Assembly (NCBI GenBank): GCA_002409625.1
Contig: DHNY01000003.1
Span: 211,321-275,320, forward strand
DNA from: Anaerolineaceae bacterium UBA5404
GTDB lineage: Bacteria; Chloroflexota; Anaerolineae; Anaerolineales; Anaerolineaceae
DNA: 64,000 nucleotides
Reading direction: 5' to 3'
A program made the translations under genes and the position numbers. Each line of letters opens with the position of its first letter. The stretch's first letter is position 1. The notes below the pieces were generated by a model, which was not told the origin of the DNA, made no database searches, and was given only the letters and a program-made list of their open reading frames with translations. Below, in pieces: positions 53,655 through 61,898 of the stretch.

Positions 53655-53682
53655 CAAAGGCAGCCAATTTTGGCTGCCTTTG
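53655..53682. terminator. Hairpin between xth and gcvPB
   Basis: Stem CAAAGGCAGCCA/TGGCTGCCTTTG with loop ATTT, between two convergent genes; no strong T run, but likely a bidirectional terminator. Confidence 0.7.
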
Positions 53683-53707
53683 TGGTTCTACATCGTGTGG
53701 AGTGAGA

Positions 53708-55177
53708 TTAGTCTTGTTCTAAACCCATTGGGTAACAACACAAAACCAAATCTTTTGCTGCCTTGAGTTCATCGGCGCGTTTGATTGGCGCGTGGTGAGG
53801 TGCGTTTTTAAGCAGCTCAGGTTGGGTTCGGGCTTCTTCAGCGATTTTGAGCATCACCTCCGCGAAGCGATCGAGTGTTTCAATCGATTCTGTCTCGGTC
53901 GGTTCGATCATTAAGGCTTCTTTTACAATCAGTGGGAAGTAGTTTGTTGGAGGATGCATGCCATAGTCGATTAAGCGCTTGGCGATGTCTAAGGCGTGAA
54001 TTTCTGGCACGTCTTCCCAGAAACCTTCCAGAACAAATTCGTGCATGCAGCTGCGGTCATAAGGCAGGGTGTAGGTACCTTTTAGTTTTTCTTGCAAGTA
54101 GTTGGCGTTGAGGACTGCCTTTTCAGCAATGTCACGCAAACCTTCGGCACCCAGCATGGATATGTAGGTGTAAGCACGCACGAGCAAACCGAAGTGTCCG
54201 TGGAATGATTTGATGCGTCCAATCGTTTTGGCTGGCGTCACAAACCCATACAGCGGTGGGTTTTCTTCATCGCCTTCTTCAATGATATCCACAACCGGGT
54301 CGGGCAGGTAATCGAGCAGGCGTTCAGCTACAACCACGGGACCGGATCCGGGTCCGCCACCACCATGCGGTGTGGAAAAGGTTTTGTGGATGTTATAGTG
54401 CAAGACGTCAAAACCGATTTTGCCAGGTTGAGCGACACCCAGGATGGCGTTCATGTTGGCGCCATCGCCATAAACCAAACCGCCTGCCTGGTGGACAATC
54501 TTGATGACTTCTTCTACATTTTCATCAAAGAGTCCTAAGGTGTTGGGGTTGGTGAGCATGAGCCCCGCCAGGCGATCATCCACGAGGGATTTGAGCGCTT
54601 CGAGGTCCACATTACCGCGGGGATCCGTGGGCAGTGGAACAATCTCAAAACCGACCATGGCAGAGGTTGCCGGGTTGGTACCATGTGCGGAATCTGGGAT
54701 GAGCATGCGCAGGCGTTGGAAGTCACCACGATCCTGATGATATTTTTTGATCATCAAAGCACCAACCAGCTCACCTTGCGCGCCAGCTGCGGGTTGCAAA
54801 GTGGCACCGGCAAAACCGCCAATTTCGGCTAACATTTTTTGAAGGTGATACATCAGGTAAAGGTTGCCTTGCACGGTGTCTTCTGGTTGTAAGGGATGGG
54901 TGTGTCCAAAACCAGGAATGCGCGCGGTGGCTTCGTTGATTTTGGGGTTGTATTTCATTGTACAGGAGCCTAATGGATAGAATCCTGTGTCAATGGAGTA
55001 GTTGAGCTGTGAAAGTCGGGTAAAGTGACGCACAACGCCGAGCTCTGAAATTTCTGGGAATGCCAGGTTTTGGCGCTCAAAACCTTTGGGCAAGGGAACT
55101 TCAGGCACATCAACGGCGGGCATTTTGACAGCGCGGCGGCCAGGTGAGGACATTTCAAAAATAGTAGGTTCAGTCAT
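53708..55177 (-). CDS. gcvPB: Glycine decarboxylase subunit 2 (P-protein C-terminal part)
   Basis: 489 residues. PLP-dependent subunit of the glycine cleavage system. N-terminal PLGSCTMKYNPK and later PTEPTE-like PTETES; PLP-lysine motif HYNIHKTFSTPHGGGGPGSGP near 272. Works with gcvPA as the two-gene form found in many thermophiles, Firmicutes and Chloroflexota. GGAGG lies six bases before ATG. Overlaps gcvPA by 8 bases. Confidence 0.96.
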   Translation of the reverse strand: MTEPTIFEMSSPGRRAVKMPAVDVPEVPLPKGFERQNLAFPEISELGVVRHFTRLSQLNYSIDTGFYPLGSCTMKYNPKINEATARIPGFGHTHPLQPEDTVQGNLYLMYHLQKMLAEIGGFAGATLQPAAGAQGELVGALMIKKYHQDRGDFQRLRMLIPDSAHGTNPATSAMVGFEIVPLPTDPRGNVDLEALKSLVDDRLAGLMLTNPNTLGLFDENVEEVIKIVHQAGGLVYGDGANMNAILGVAQPGKIGFDVLHYNIHKTFSTPHGGGGPGSGPVVVAERLLDYLPDPVVDIIEEGDEENPPLYGFVTPAKTIGRIKSFHGHFGLLVRAYTYISMLGAEGLRDIAEKAVLNANYLQEKLKGTYTLPYDRSCMHEFVLEGFWEDVPEIHALDIAKRLIDYGMHPPTNYFPLIVKEALMIEPTETESIETLDRFAEVMLKIAEEARTQPELLKNAPHHAPIKRADELKAAKDLVLCCYPMGLEQD

Positions 55178-56525
55178 GATATTCCTCCTTTAAAACCGCT
55201 GCAAGGTATTCAATATCTTCGCGTGAGATTTTTTCTGTAACAGCGATCATCAGATGGTCCTTGAGCTCAGGATAATCCTGACCTAAGTCATAACCACCAA
55301 GAATGTCATGATCGCGGAGCCATTCAAGCACATCAGCAACAGGTTTTTCTGATTTGACGACAAATTCATGGAAGAAAGGCGTTTCGGGGAAAGCTAATGT
55401 GAAGCCTTCAACCTGGCCAACTTGTTCAGCCGCAAAGTGGGCTTTTTGGTAGCAGAGGTTCGAAACTTCTTTGAAGCCTTCTTTACCAAGAACGGTCATA
55501 TAGATGGTTGCGGCGAGGGTCATTAAACCCTGGTTGCTACAAATGTTGGATGTAGCTTTACCACGGCGGATATGCTGTTCGCGAGCGGTAAGGGTGAGCA
55601 CATAAGCGAGGTTGCCATCCACATCTTGCGTTTCTCCAACCAAACGTCCGGCAATTTTGCGCAGCAGATCATTGGTTACCGCAAAGTAACCCAGGTAAGG
55701 TCCACCGAAAGAAAGCGGAATGCCTAAAGGTTGACCTTCACCGATGACGATGTCTGCACCTAATTCACCGGGAGGTGTAAGGATGCCAAGCGCGGTGGGG
55801 TTGGTGGCAACCGCAACCAAGGTGCCATGGGCATGAGCGGCATCTATCAAGGGTTTGTAGTCAACAATTCTGCCAAAGAAGTCAGGGTATTGCACCAAAA
55901 CCAAAGCGGTGTCGTTGTCAATTTGGTCGATGAGCTTTTGCAGGTCTGTTTCGATACCGGTTTCTGGTTCATCGCCAAGAATGTGAACATCATCATGGGT
56001 TTGGAAGTAAGTGCGCATGACGGCTCGGTATTGGGGGTTGACCGCGCGAGAGACAAGGAACTTATTGCGTTTTCCTCTAAAGTGGCTGTCTGCGAGGATC
56101 ATGGCTTCTGCCGCGGCGGTTGCGCCATCGTAGTGAGAAGCGTTACAAACATCCATGCCGGTCAATTGGCAAATGAGGCTTTGAAACTCAAAGATTGCTT
56201 GCAAGGTGCCCTGAGAAATTTCAGGTTGGTAAGGGGTATAAGAGGTGTACCATTCGCCACGTTGCAAGATATTGTCAATGATGGCAGGGATGTAATGGTC
56301 ATAAGCACCCGCGCCAAGGAAGCTAAGCAAATCCTTGGTGCTGCCGTTTGCAGAGGCAATGCTTTCCAGCTCCATGGCTGCTTCTATTTCGGTGAGCCTG
56401 GGCGCTAGATTAAGTTTAGGATAGCGGAATTTTTCGGGGATCTCGGTGAAAAGATCCTCGATTTTTTCAATTCCTATTGACTTAAGCATCACCTCCACAT
56501 CTTTTTGTGTGTGGGGTGTAAACAT
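55170..56525 (-). CDS. gcvPA: Glycine decarboxylase subunit 1 (P-protein N-terminal part)
   Basis: 451 residues. N-terminal YTPYQPEISQGTLQAIFEFQ near residue 96 and GMDVCNASHYDGATAAAEA near 122 are family segments; GEGQPLGIPLSFGGPYLG near 263 and TREQHIRRGKATSNICSNQ near 310. Pairs with gcvPB. AAGGA lies ten bases before ATG 56525. Three bases after gcvH. Confidence 0.95.
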   Translation of the reverse strand: MFTPHTQKDVEVMLKSIGIEKIEDLFTEIPEKFRYPKLNLAPRLTEIEAAMELESIASANGSTKDLLSFLGAGAYDHYIPAIIDNILQRGEWYTSYTPYQPEISQGTLQAIFEFQSLICQLTGMDVCNASHYDGATAAAEAMILADSHFRGKRNKFLVSRAVNPQYRAVMRTYFQTHDDVHILGDEPETGIETDLQKLIDQIDNDTALVLVQYPDFFGRIVDYKPLIDAAHAHGTLVAVATNPTALGILTPPGELGADIVIGEGQPLGIPLSFGGPYLGYFAVTNDLLRKIAGRLVGETQDVDGNLAYVLTLTAREQHIRRGKATSNICSNQGLMTLAATIYMTVLGKEGFKEVSNLCYQKAHFAAEQVGQVEGFTLAFPETPFFHEFVVKSEKPVADVLEWLRDHDILGGYDLGQDYPELKDHLMIAVTEKISREDIEYLAAVLKEEYHD

Positions 56526-56528
56526 GGC

Positions 56529-56915
56529 TTATCTGTCCTTGCAGTAGGCTTCGTAAGCTTCTGCGTCCATCAAGTCGTCAAGTTCGCTTTCGTCAGTGAC
56601 TTGCACTTTCACCAGCCAGCCATCTTCGTAAGGAGATTTGTTGAGGGTCTCGGGCGCGTCGACAATGTCTTCGTTTACTTCGAGGACAGTTCCGCTGACG
56701 GGGAAATGAACTTCAGCTGCGGCTTTTACTGATTCGATGGTGCCGATGCTATCACCAAAGCTCACTTCGTCATCGGGATCGATTTCGAATTCAACGTAAA
56801 CGACGTCGGAAAGTGCGTCTTGCGCGTAGTCAGTGATGCCAATAATGGCAACGCCATCAACGATTTTGACCCATTCATCGGTCTTTTGGTATTTGAGGTC
56901 TTGCGGATATTTCAT
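56529..56915 (-). CDS. gcvH: Glycine cleavage system H protein
   Basis: 128 residues. Lipoyl-lysine motif IGTIESVKAAAEV near residue 57-69 and the usual start KYPQDLKYQKTDEWVK. Carries the aminomethyl group between P, T and L proteins. The frame opens six codons earlier, but GGAG nine bases before ATG 56915 fits this start. First gene of gcvH-gcvPA-gcvPB, directly behind the glycine riboswitch. gcvT is absent from the window. Confidence 0.95.
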   Translation of the reverse strand: MKYPQDLKYQKTDEWVKIVDGVAIIGITDYAQDALSDVVYVEFEIDPDDEVSFGDSIGTIESVKAAAEVHFPVSGTVLEVNEDIVDAPETLNKSPYEDGWLVKVQVTDESELDDLMDAEAYEAYCKDR

Positions 56916-56957
56916 TGTTTCTCCTTTGATCAATGTTTGTATTCATTATTAGAATGT

Positions 56958-56992
56958 TGACATATTAAAACAAGAGCACACGCGGTGCTCCT
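56958..56992 (-). terminator. Riboswitch expression platform terminator
   Basis: Minus strand stem GAGCAC/GTGCTC with loop CGCGT, then TTGTTTT. It lies between the aptamer and gcvH; glycine binding would be expected to prevent its formation and so turn the operon on. Confidence 0.75.
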
Positions 56993-57009
56993 GTCATCAC
57001 TACTGATTT

Positions 57010-57105
57010 CAGAAGCTCTTAGGGTCTTGGTACCTGAGAGTTTCACCCACACGGGCTTGCCCCTTCGGTGCCCACTTAAAGTGGGACTCTTCCCGTTGAG
57101 CTGAT
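57010..57105 (-). promoter_or_regulatory. Glycine riboswitch aptamer
   Basis: On the minus strand: CGGGAAGAG, then the conserved CACCGAAGGGGCAAGCCC, GGGTGAAACTCTCAGG and GACCCTAAGAG, which match the gcvT-type glycine aptamer consensus. Only one aptamer is recognisable. It controls gcvH-gcvPA-gcvPB. Confidence 0.92.
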
Positions 57106-57111
57106 AGTTCA

Positions 57112-57139
57112 ATTTTAGCCATTTACAGGCTAAAGTCAA
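57112..57139 (-). promoter_or_regulatory. Promoter of the gcv operon
   Basis: Minus strand TTGACT, 16-base spacer, TAAAAT, just upstream of the riboswitch. The rest of the gap to 57344 (57140-57344) shows nothing else. Confidence 0.7.
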
Positions 57140-57344
57140 GTAGAAAGGGGTTCTATGGGCACAGATAAACCAGCATAAGCCTTGCAAAACGAAATTGGGC
57201 ATGCTTCTTAAACCACTGATTGTGAATGAGATAGGTAAATCCAAACAACCAAAAACAATGACAATTCATGAGGGATGGACCAAGCAAAAAATGCCTGTTT
57301 TAAGTGGCAGTGAAAGCCTTTAGAGCTTTATCCTGGTGTGGCTG

Positions 57345-58871
57345 TTAAGGTTCCATTTTCAGGAAGAGATGAATGCCATTATCTTGATGCAAAGGTTTAT
57401 AGCCAGGCGGCGTCCAATCACTGGAGCTGATGATGTAACGCGCTTTTAGACTTTCCGCGCCTCCAGCTGCTAAAATGTCATCCAGTTCATCCGCACGGAA
57501 ATACATCATCCCCAAACCAGGTTCAAAAGACCCATAGTCAAGATATGTAAAAGCAAAGATGTCCATATAGATCGTGTTTTCCCACCGGTCTTTTGCGACG
57601 GGATTGAATGGAATATGGCTAAAAAGTTGTATTTTTGGTTTAGGTTGCAAACGGCGGTCTACTTGGTCTTTGTATAAGCGCCCGCTGATTGGGATAAAAG
57701 CAATCATTAATGCAAGCCAAATGCTGATGCTTAGTGCGGCAGCCCATTTTTTAGGTTTACTGATTGTTTGATTAGTCATCACACTTAAAACCGAGAAAAA
57801 GAGCACAGGTGTCAAGAAGCGGAAGCCTGCCAGTTCGTTAAAATCGTACAAGAACAAAATGAAGATGAGGTTAAATGCCTGGATAGTGATTTGCCCTAGC
57901 TGGAAATTTCTCTCTGTGTTGTTTAAGGTTCGAATGCGTTTAAAAAAGGAAATACTTAGAAAAGCAAACCAGAGGATGTATGTGTAATTGAAAACAAGCT
58001 CGATGGGGCTGTTATAAGCAGGTAAAAAGAATTTTATACTGCTTGAAAAGCCATGACGCAAAAAGAAAACAATTTTGTTGCTCGACTCGAGTAATTGAAC
58101 ATGAAACCACCATGGATATACGGCGGATGTGATCGAAACAATTATTGCGACGCTGAGGGCAATGAGGACAAACTTAAGGCTTGCCCACCACCACTTTTTA
58201 GGTTTGTCAAAAATTTCTTTGATGAAGATGGGAACCAGGAAAAATATAATAGTAACTCTAAAAAGGCTAAATATGATAACCAAAGCAATGTAAAGCTTAC
58301 GATAAAATGGCTTTTCTTCTTCGTTGAGGCTCTTATAATACAGGGCGCACAAAACGATCATGCAAGCAAAAATCAGTAGCTCGATCATACTTGTAAAAAT
58401 ATAATATAGGAAAGGTGAAAAAGTATAAAGAAGAAGCGTTAAGAGGGCGGTTTTTTTAAGTGAGCGTGTAAGCAAATAAAAAATTAGCGTTGCAAGAGAT
58501 ATCAGGAGCATGTTTGTAGCCAGCATCATGACTGGTTGCGCGTTGAAGATTTTCCCAACCAGCGCATATGGCATCAGACTAAAAAATGAATGAGGACCAT
58601 AATTTAGGACCTTTGCGGTGTTGTTGGCATTGTAACCAAAATAACCGGTGTTTTTTGCTGTTAAACCGTATTGGCTAATCGAAATGGCTTCCGCCCAGTA
58701 GTCGATTTCATCACTGTATATCGAAGTGTAGGCAGATAGAGGTTGACCTTTTTGCAAAAAGGGTATGCTGGCTAAGAGGAATGGCAAAAGGCACAAGAAA
58801 ACTATAACTAAAGTTTGCCAAATCTTCGTTTTTTGGGGCTCTACGGTCTTATCCTGATTTGTTTTTTGCAA
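57345..58871 (-). CDS. GT-C-fold membrane glycosyltransferase-like protein
   Basis: 508 residues with 10-12 hydrophobic helices and a short soluble C-terminus. The first outer loop has SDEIDYW, an acidic motif as in GT39/GT-C enzymes where an Asp/Glu pair binds metal or donor. It would use a polyprenol-phosphate sugar for envelope glycosylation. Start TTG 58871 is weak (no clear ribosome site, and the next Met is far inside), so the N-terminus is uncertain. Unlinked to the GT87-like protein at 42168. Confidence 0.65.
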   Translation of the reverse strand: MQKTNQDKTVEPQKTKIWQTLVIVFLCLLPFLLASIPFLQKGQPLSAYTSIYSDEIDYWAEAISISQYGLTAKNTGYFGYNANNTAKVLNYGPHSFFSLMPYALVGKIFNAQPVMMLATNMLLISLATLIFYLLTRSLKKTALLTLLLYTFSPFLYYIFTSMIELLIFACMIVLCALYYKSLNEEEKPFYRKLYIALVIIFSLFRVTIIFFLVPIFIKEIFDKPKKWWWASLKFVLIALSVAIIVSITSAVYPWWFHVQLLESSNKIVFFLRHGFSSSIKFFLPAYNSPIELVFNYTYILWFAFLSISFFKRIRTLNNTERNFQLGQITIQAFNLIFILFLYDFNELAGFRFLTPVLFFSVLSVMTNQTISKPKKWAAALSISIWLALMIAFIPISGRLYKDQVDRRLQPKPKIQLFSHIPFNPVAKDRWENTIYMDIFAFTYLDYGSFEPGLGMMYFRADELDDILAAGGAESLKARYIISSSDWTPPGYKPLHQDNGIHLFLKMEP

Positions 58872-58987
58872 TTTAGAATGCCTTTCTCGACTAGTTTCCC
58901 AAACTTATTAAGGGTGGTTATCCATCATTTTTTAGCGAAATCTGTGAGATTGTACTATGGATACGCCATCTTCGGGCGAGAATTAGC

Positions 58988-60022
58988 TTATGAACTGATG
59001 ATGCCACTACCTAAAACGAGCTCGTCCTGATAAAAAACAGCGAATTGACCAGGCGTTATGTCCCTTAGCATGGTGTGCGATTGTACTTCGGCGCGGTTAT
59101 CGCTGCTTAAGGTGAGGTCGCAAAGCACCGGTTTGGCTTGATAACGGATTTTGGTTTCAATTTGATGGGTGTTTTTGGGTGGCGATCCAGAAATCCAGTT
59201 AAGCTTCCGTACCGTAAACCTGGTTTCGCCAAGCTCATTTGCAGCACCAACGATGAGTGTGTTATCACTTTGTCGTTTCTCAATGACGAAGAGAGGGTGT
59301 TTGTAAGCTGGCAAGCCTTTGCGCTGACCGATGGTGTAGTTGCTTAACCCGAGGTGCTCGCCTATGACCGTTCCATCGATTAGCTGAACGGTGCCAGCGT
59401 CTTCCTGGAAGTTAAAATGGGTTTTAAGGAAGTCGCGGTAATTGGTGCCCTGTAAGAAGCAGAGATCCTGACTCTCTTCATTTTTAGGTATTCGAAGCCC
59501 GTATTCATGGGCGATTGCGCGTACATTAATCTTGTTTTGCTCTCCCAAAGGCAAAATCGTGCGGGAAAGTTCATACTGGCTAAGGCGGCTGAGCATATAG
59601 CTTTGGTCTTTTTGAGGATCCAGACCCTTATGGAGTTCGTATTTTTGAAGGTCCGTCTTAATAATCCGCGCGTAGTGGCCTGTGGCAACAAATGGCGCCC
59701 CGATCTGATCAGCATGGCGGAGCATATATTCCCACTTGATCAGGCGATTACAATCAAGGCATGGGCTGGGGGTTTCGCCAGCATAATAACTTTGAGCGAA
59801 ATCCTGAATAACTTTTTGATGAAATTCTTTTTGGATGTCTTTGGTGGTCAGAGGAATGTTGAGCTGTGATGCCAGTTCTTTGGCTTTTTCAGCTCCTTTT
59901 TCATAGCCAGCACAGGTGATGAGGTAGAGACCTTCAACATCAAATGCCATTTGTTGGAGCAATAGAGCAGCCACAGCGCTGTCAACGCCGCCACTAAGCC
60001 CGAGTACAACTTTGTTTGACAT
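58988..60022 (-). CDS. mnmA: tRNA 2-thiouridylase MnmA
   Basis: 344 residues. ATP-pyrophosphatase motif GLSGGVDSAVAA at residues 8-19, catalytic cysteines PCLDCN near 88 and ESQDLCFL near 189, KDQSYMLS near 138. Makes 2-thiouridine at U34 of Lys, Glu and Gln tRNAs; the tRNA-Glu(UUC) at 20979 is one substrate. Between the GT-like gene and the ABC pair, on the same strand as both. The C-terminal beta domain is present. Confidence 0.95.
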   Translation of the reverse strand: MSNKVVLGLSGGVDSAVAALLLQQMAFDVEGLYLITCAGYEKGAEKAKELASQLNIPLTTKDIQKEFHQKVIQDFAQSYYAGETPSPCLDCNRLIKWEYMLRHADQIGAPFVATGHYARIIKTDLQKYELHKGLDPQKDQSYMLSRLSQYELSRTILPLGEQNKINVRAIAHEYGLRIPKNEESQDLCFLQGTNYRDFLKTHFNFQEDAGTVQLIDGTVIGEHLGLSNYTIGQRKGLPAYKHPLFVIEKRQSDNTLIVGAANELGETRFTVRKLNWISGSPPKNTHQIETKIRYQAKPVLCDLTLSSDNRAEVQSHTMLRDITPGQFAVFYQDELVLGSGIISS

Positions 60023-60080
60023 GCTTTAATCATACCAAAAAAGCGTGTTGTTTTTTGGTGCGGGTATGGATTCTAAAACC

Positions 60081-61898
60081 TTATTTGTTTAGGAATTTGC
60101 CGGCTTCTTCGACGTAATCCAAAGATTGATGGCGGAAATAGGTGTTGTACAGGTCCGCATAGGTGCCACCTTTCTCAAGAAGGGCTTCGTGGTTGCCTTC
60201 TTCGATGATGCCGCCATGGTCGAGCACAATAATGCGATCGGCAGACTTAACGGTGGAAAGACGATGCGCAATGAGCACACTGGTGGATTGAGCCAGGATG
60301 AGATTGAGCGCGTGTTGAATTTGGGCTTCTGTAAAGGGGTCAATGCTAGCCGTGGCTTCGTCGAGTATAAAAATGGCAGGTTTTCTTGCCAAAACACGCA
60401 TTAATGCGACCAATTGGCGTTGACCCATAGAAATTTTTGCGCCACGTTCGCCTACATTGGTGTCTAAGCCATTGCTAAGCGTTTCGAGCCATTCGCCATT
60501 ACCAATTTGGTAGGCAATTCGCAAAATTTCTTCTCTGCTGATGTCAGGTTGGGCAAAGCGGATATTTTCTTCCACTGTGCCCTCAAACAAGAAAGGCACC
60601 TGGGTAACAACACCCATTTGACCACGCAAACTATCAATATCATAGTCACGAATGTTTGTACCATCGATGAGGATTTGCCCATTTTGGAACTCATAAAACC
60701 GAGAGATGAGCCGGGCGACGGATGATTTTCCGGCACCGGTGTGCCCAACAATCGCCAGGTTCTCACCTGGTTGGATGTGTAAGTCGAAATCTCTGAGCAC
60801 TTCGGCACCTACACCATATTGGAAAGTGACCTTTTCGAAGACAATGTCGCCATGTAAATCTTTGGCTTCAAGTGTGTTGGTTTGAAAAACCGTGTGTTCA
60901 GCATCAATAAGGGCAAAAATGCGCTCGGCAGCAGCAAAACCGGTTTGGACTTGTGCCCAATAAGAAGTCATGCTGAGAATGGGCATCAGAAAACGATCAC
61001 TCGAGAGCAAAACCAGATACCAGGCACCGGCTGTAATTAAGCCTTGGGTGACAGACAAAGCACCAAAATAAACCAACAGAGCGATGCTGATACCACTAAG
61101 CGTGCGCATGGTTGGAAAAACGATTGACAACACAAACCCGCGTTTGATGTTGACGTCATAGGACGTTTTATTCGACTTTTGGAAGTCTTGATAAATGCTT
61201 TCTTCTTGCCTAAAGTTCTTGGCAACTGAGATGCCACTAATGGTTTCTTTGACGGTGGCGTTTACATTGGCCATAGCGCGCATGCCCCGCGTGGTTACCC
61301 GCCTTGCGACATTGCGATAGGCTGATACGATGCCAATGACCAAAGGAATGAAGATGAAAAGCATGAGCGCCAAACGCCATTCGGTGCGCAGCAGAATGAC
61401 TCCGACGACAATAGATTGCATAACCGACCCTAAAACGTTCATGGTAAGACGCATCAAGGTGATGAAATCCTCGGTGTCTCCGGTTATGCGCGAAACAATG
61501 CGCCCGGAGCTGAGCGTATCATGGAAAGCAAGGTCTTGTTCCATTGAAGCTGCAAAAGCATCTGTGGCGAGCGTGCGATAGATGTCTGCATTGACGCGTG
61601 CCATGAGGCGTTGTTGGATATGGAAGAAGACGTAACCCAATACTTCCAAGAGGATGACCGCGCCAACCAGAATAGCGAGCATTCGGTCATCGGGTTGCAT
61701 CGCGGAGCCTTCATCCAAGACTTTTGAGACCAACAGGTATGGTATTGAGCCAGTGAAACCTTGTAAAACAACCACAATGGCTACAAAAATGAGTTTAATC
61801 CGATGCGCTTTAAAGTAGCTTAAGATGCGCTGAATGAGTACTTTATTAGAATATTGGCGATCGTATGCTTCTGCAGAGAGTCCGTGATAAAAGCCCAT
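60081..61898 (-). CDS. ABC exporter half-transporter, degenerate signature (subunit B)
   Basis: 605 residues. Six-helix membrane domain to about residue 330, then the ATPase: Walker A GHTGAGKS, signature ISMGQ (LSGGQ normally), Walker B FILDEATASID with Glu present, H-loop AHR. Partner of the gene at 61898, whose stop overlaps this start by one base. The degenerate signature here pairs with the Asp-for-Glu Walker B of the partner, so one of two ATP sites is non-hydrolytic, as in TM287/288 or LmrCD-type exporters. Substrate unknown: lipid, drug or peptide. Confidence 0.92.
   Translation of the reverse strand: MGFYHGLSAEAYDRQYSNKVLIQRILSYFKAHRIKLIFVAIVVVLQGFTGSIPYLLVSKVLDEGSAMQPDDRMLAILVGAVILLEVLGYVFFHIQQRLMARVNADIYRTLATDAFAASMEQDLAFHDTLSSGRIVSRITGDTEDFITLMRLTMNVLGSVMQSIVVGVILLRTEWRLALMLFIFIPLVIGIVSAYRNVARRVTTRGMRAMANVNATVKETISGISVAKNFRQEESIYQDFQKSNKTSYDVNIKRGFVLSIVFPTMRTLSGISIALLVYFGALSVTQGLITAGAWYLVLLSSDRFLMPILSMTSYWAQVQTGFAAAERIFALIDAEHTVFQTNTLEAKDLHGDIVFEKVTFQYGVGAEVLRDFDLHIQPGENLAIVGHTGAGKSSVARLISRFYEFQNGQILIDGTNIRDYDIDSLRGQMGVVTQVPFLFEGTVEENIRFAQPDISREEILRIAYQIGNGEWLETLSNGLDTNVGERGAKISMGQRQLVALMRVLARKPAIFILDEATASIDPFTEAQIQHALNLILAQSTSVLIAHRLSTVKSADRIIVLDHGGIIEEGNHEALLEKGGTYADLYNTYFRHQSLDYVEEAGKFLNK

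Noticed and set aside
56930..57244. 104-residue minus-strand frame through the glycine riboswitch
   Set aside because: Covers the aptamer and terminator; structure and conservation explain the sequence.
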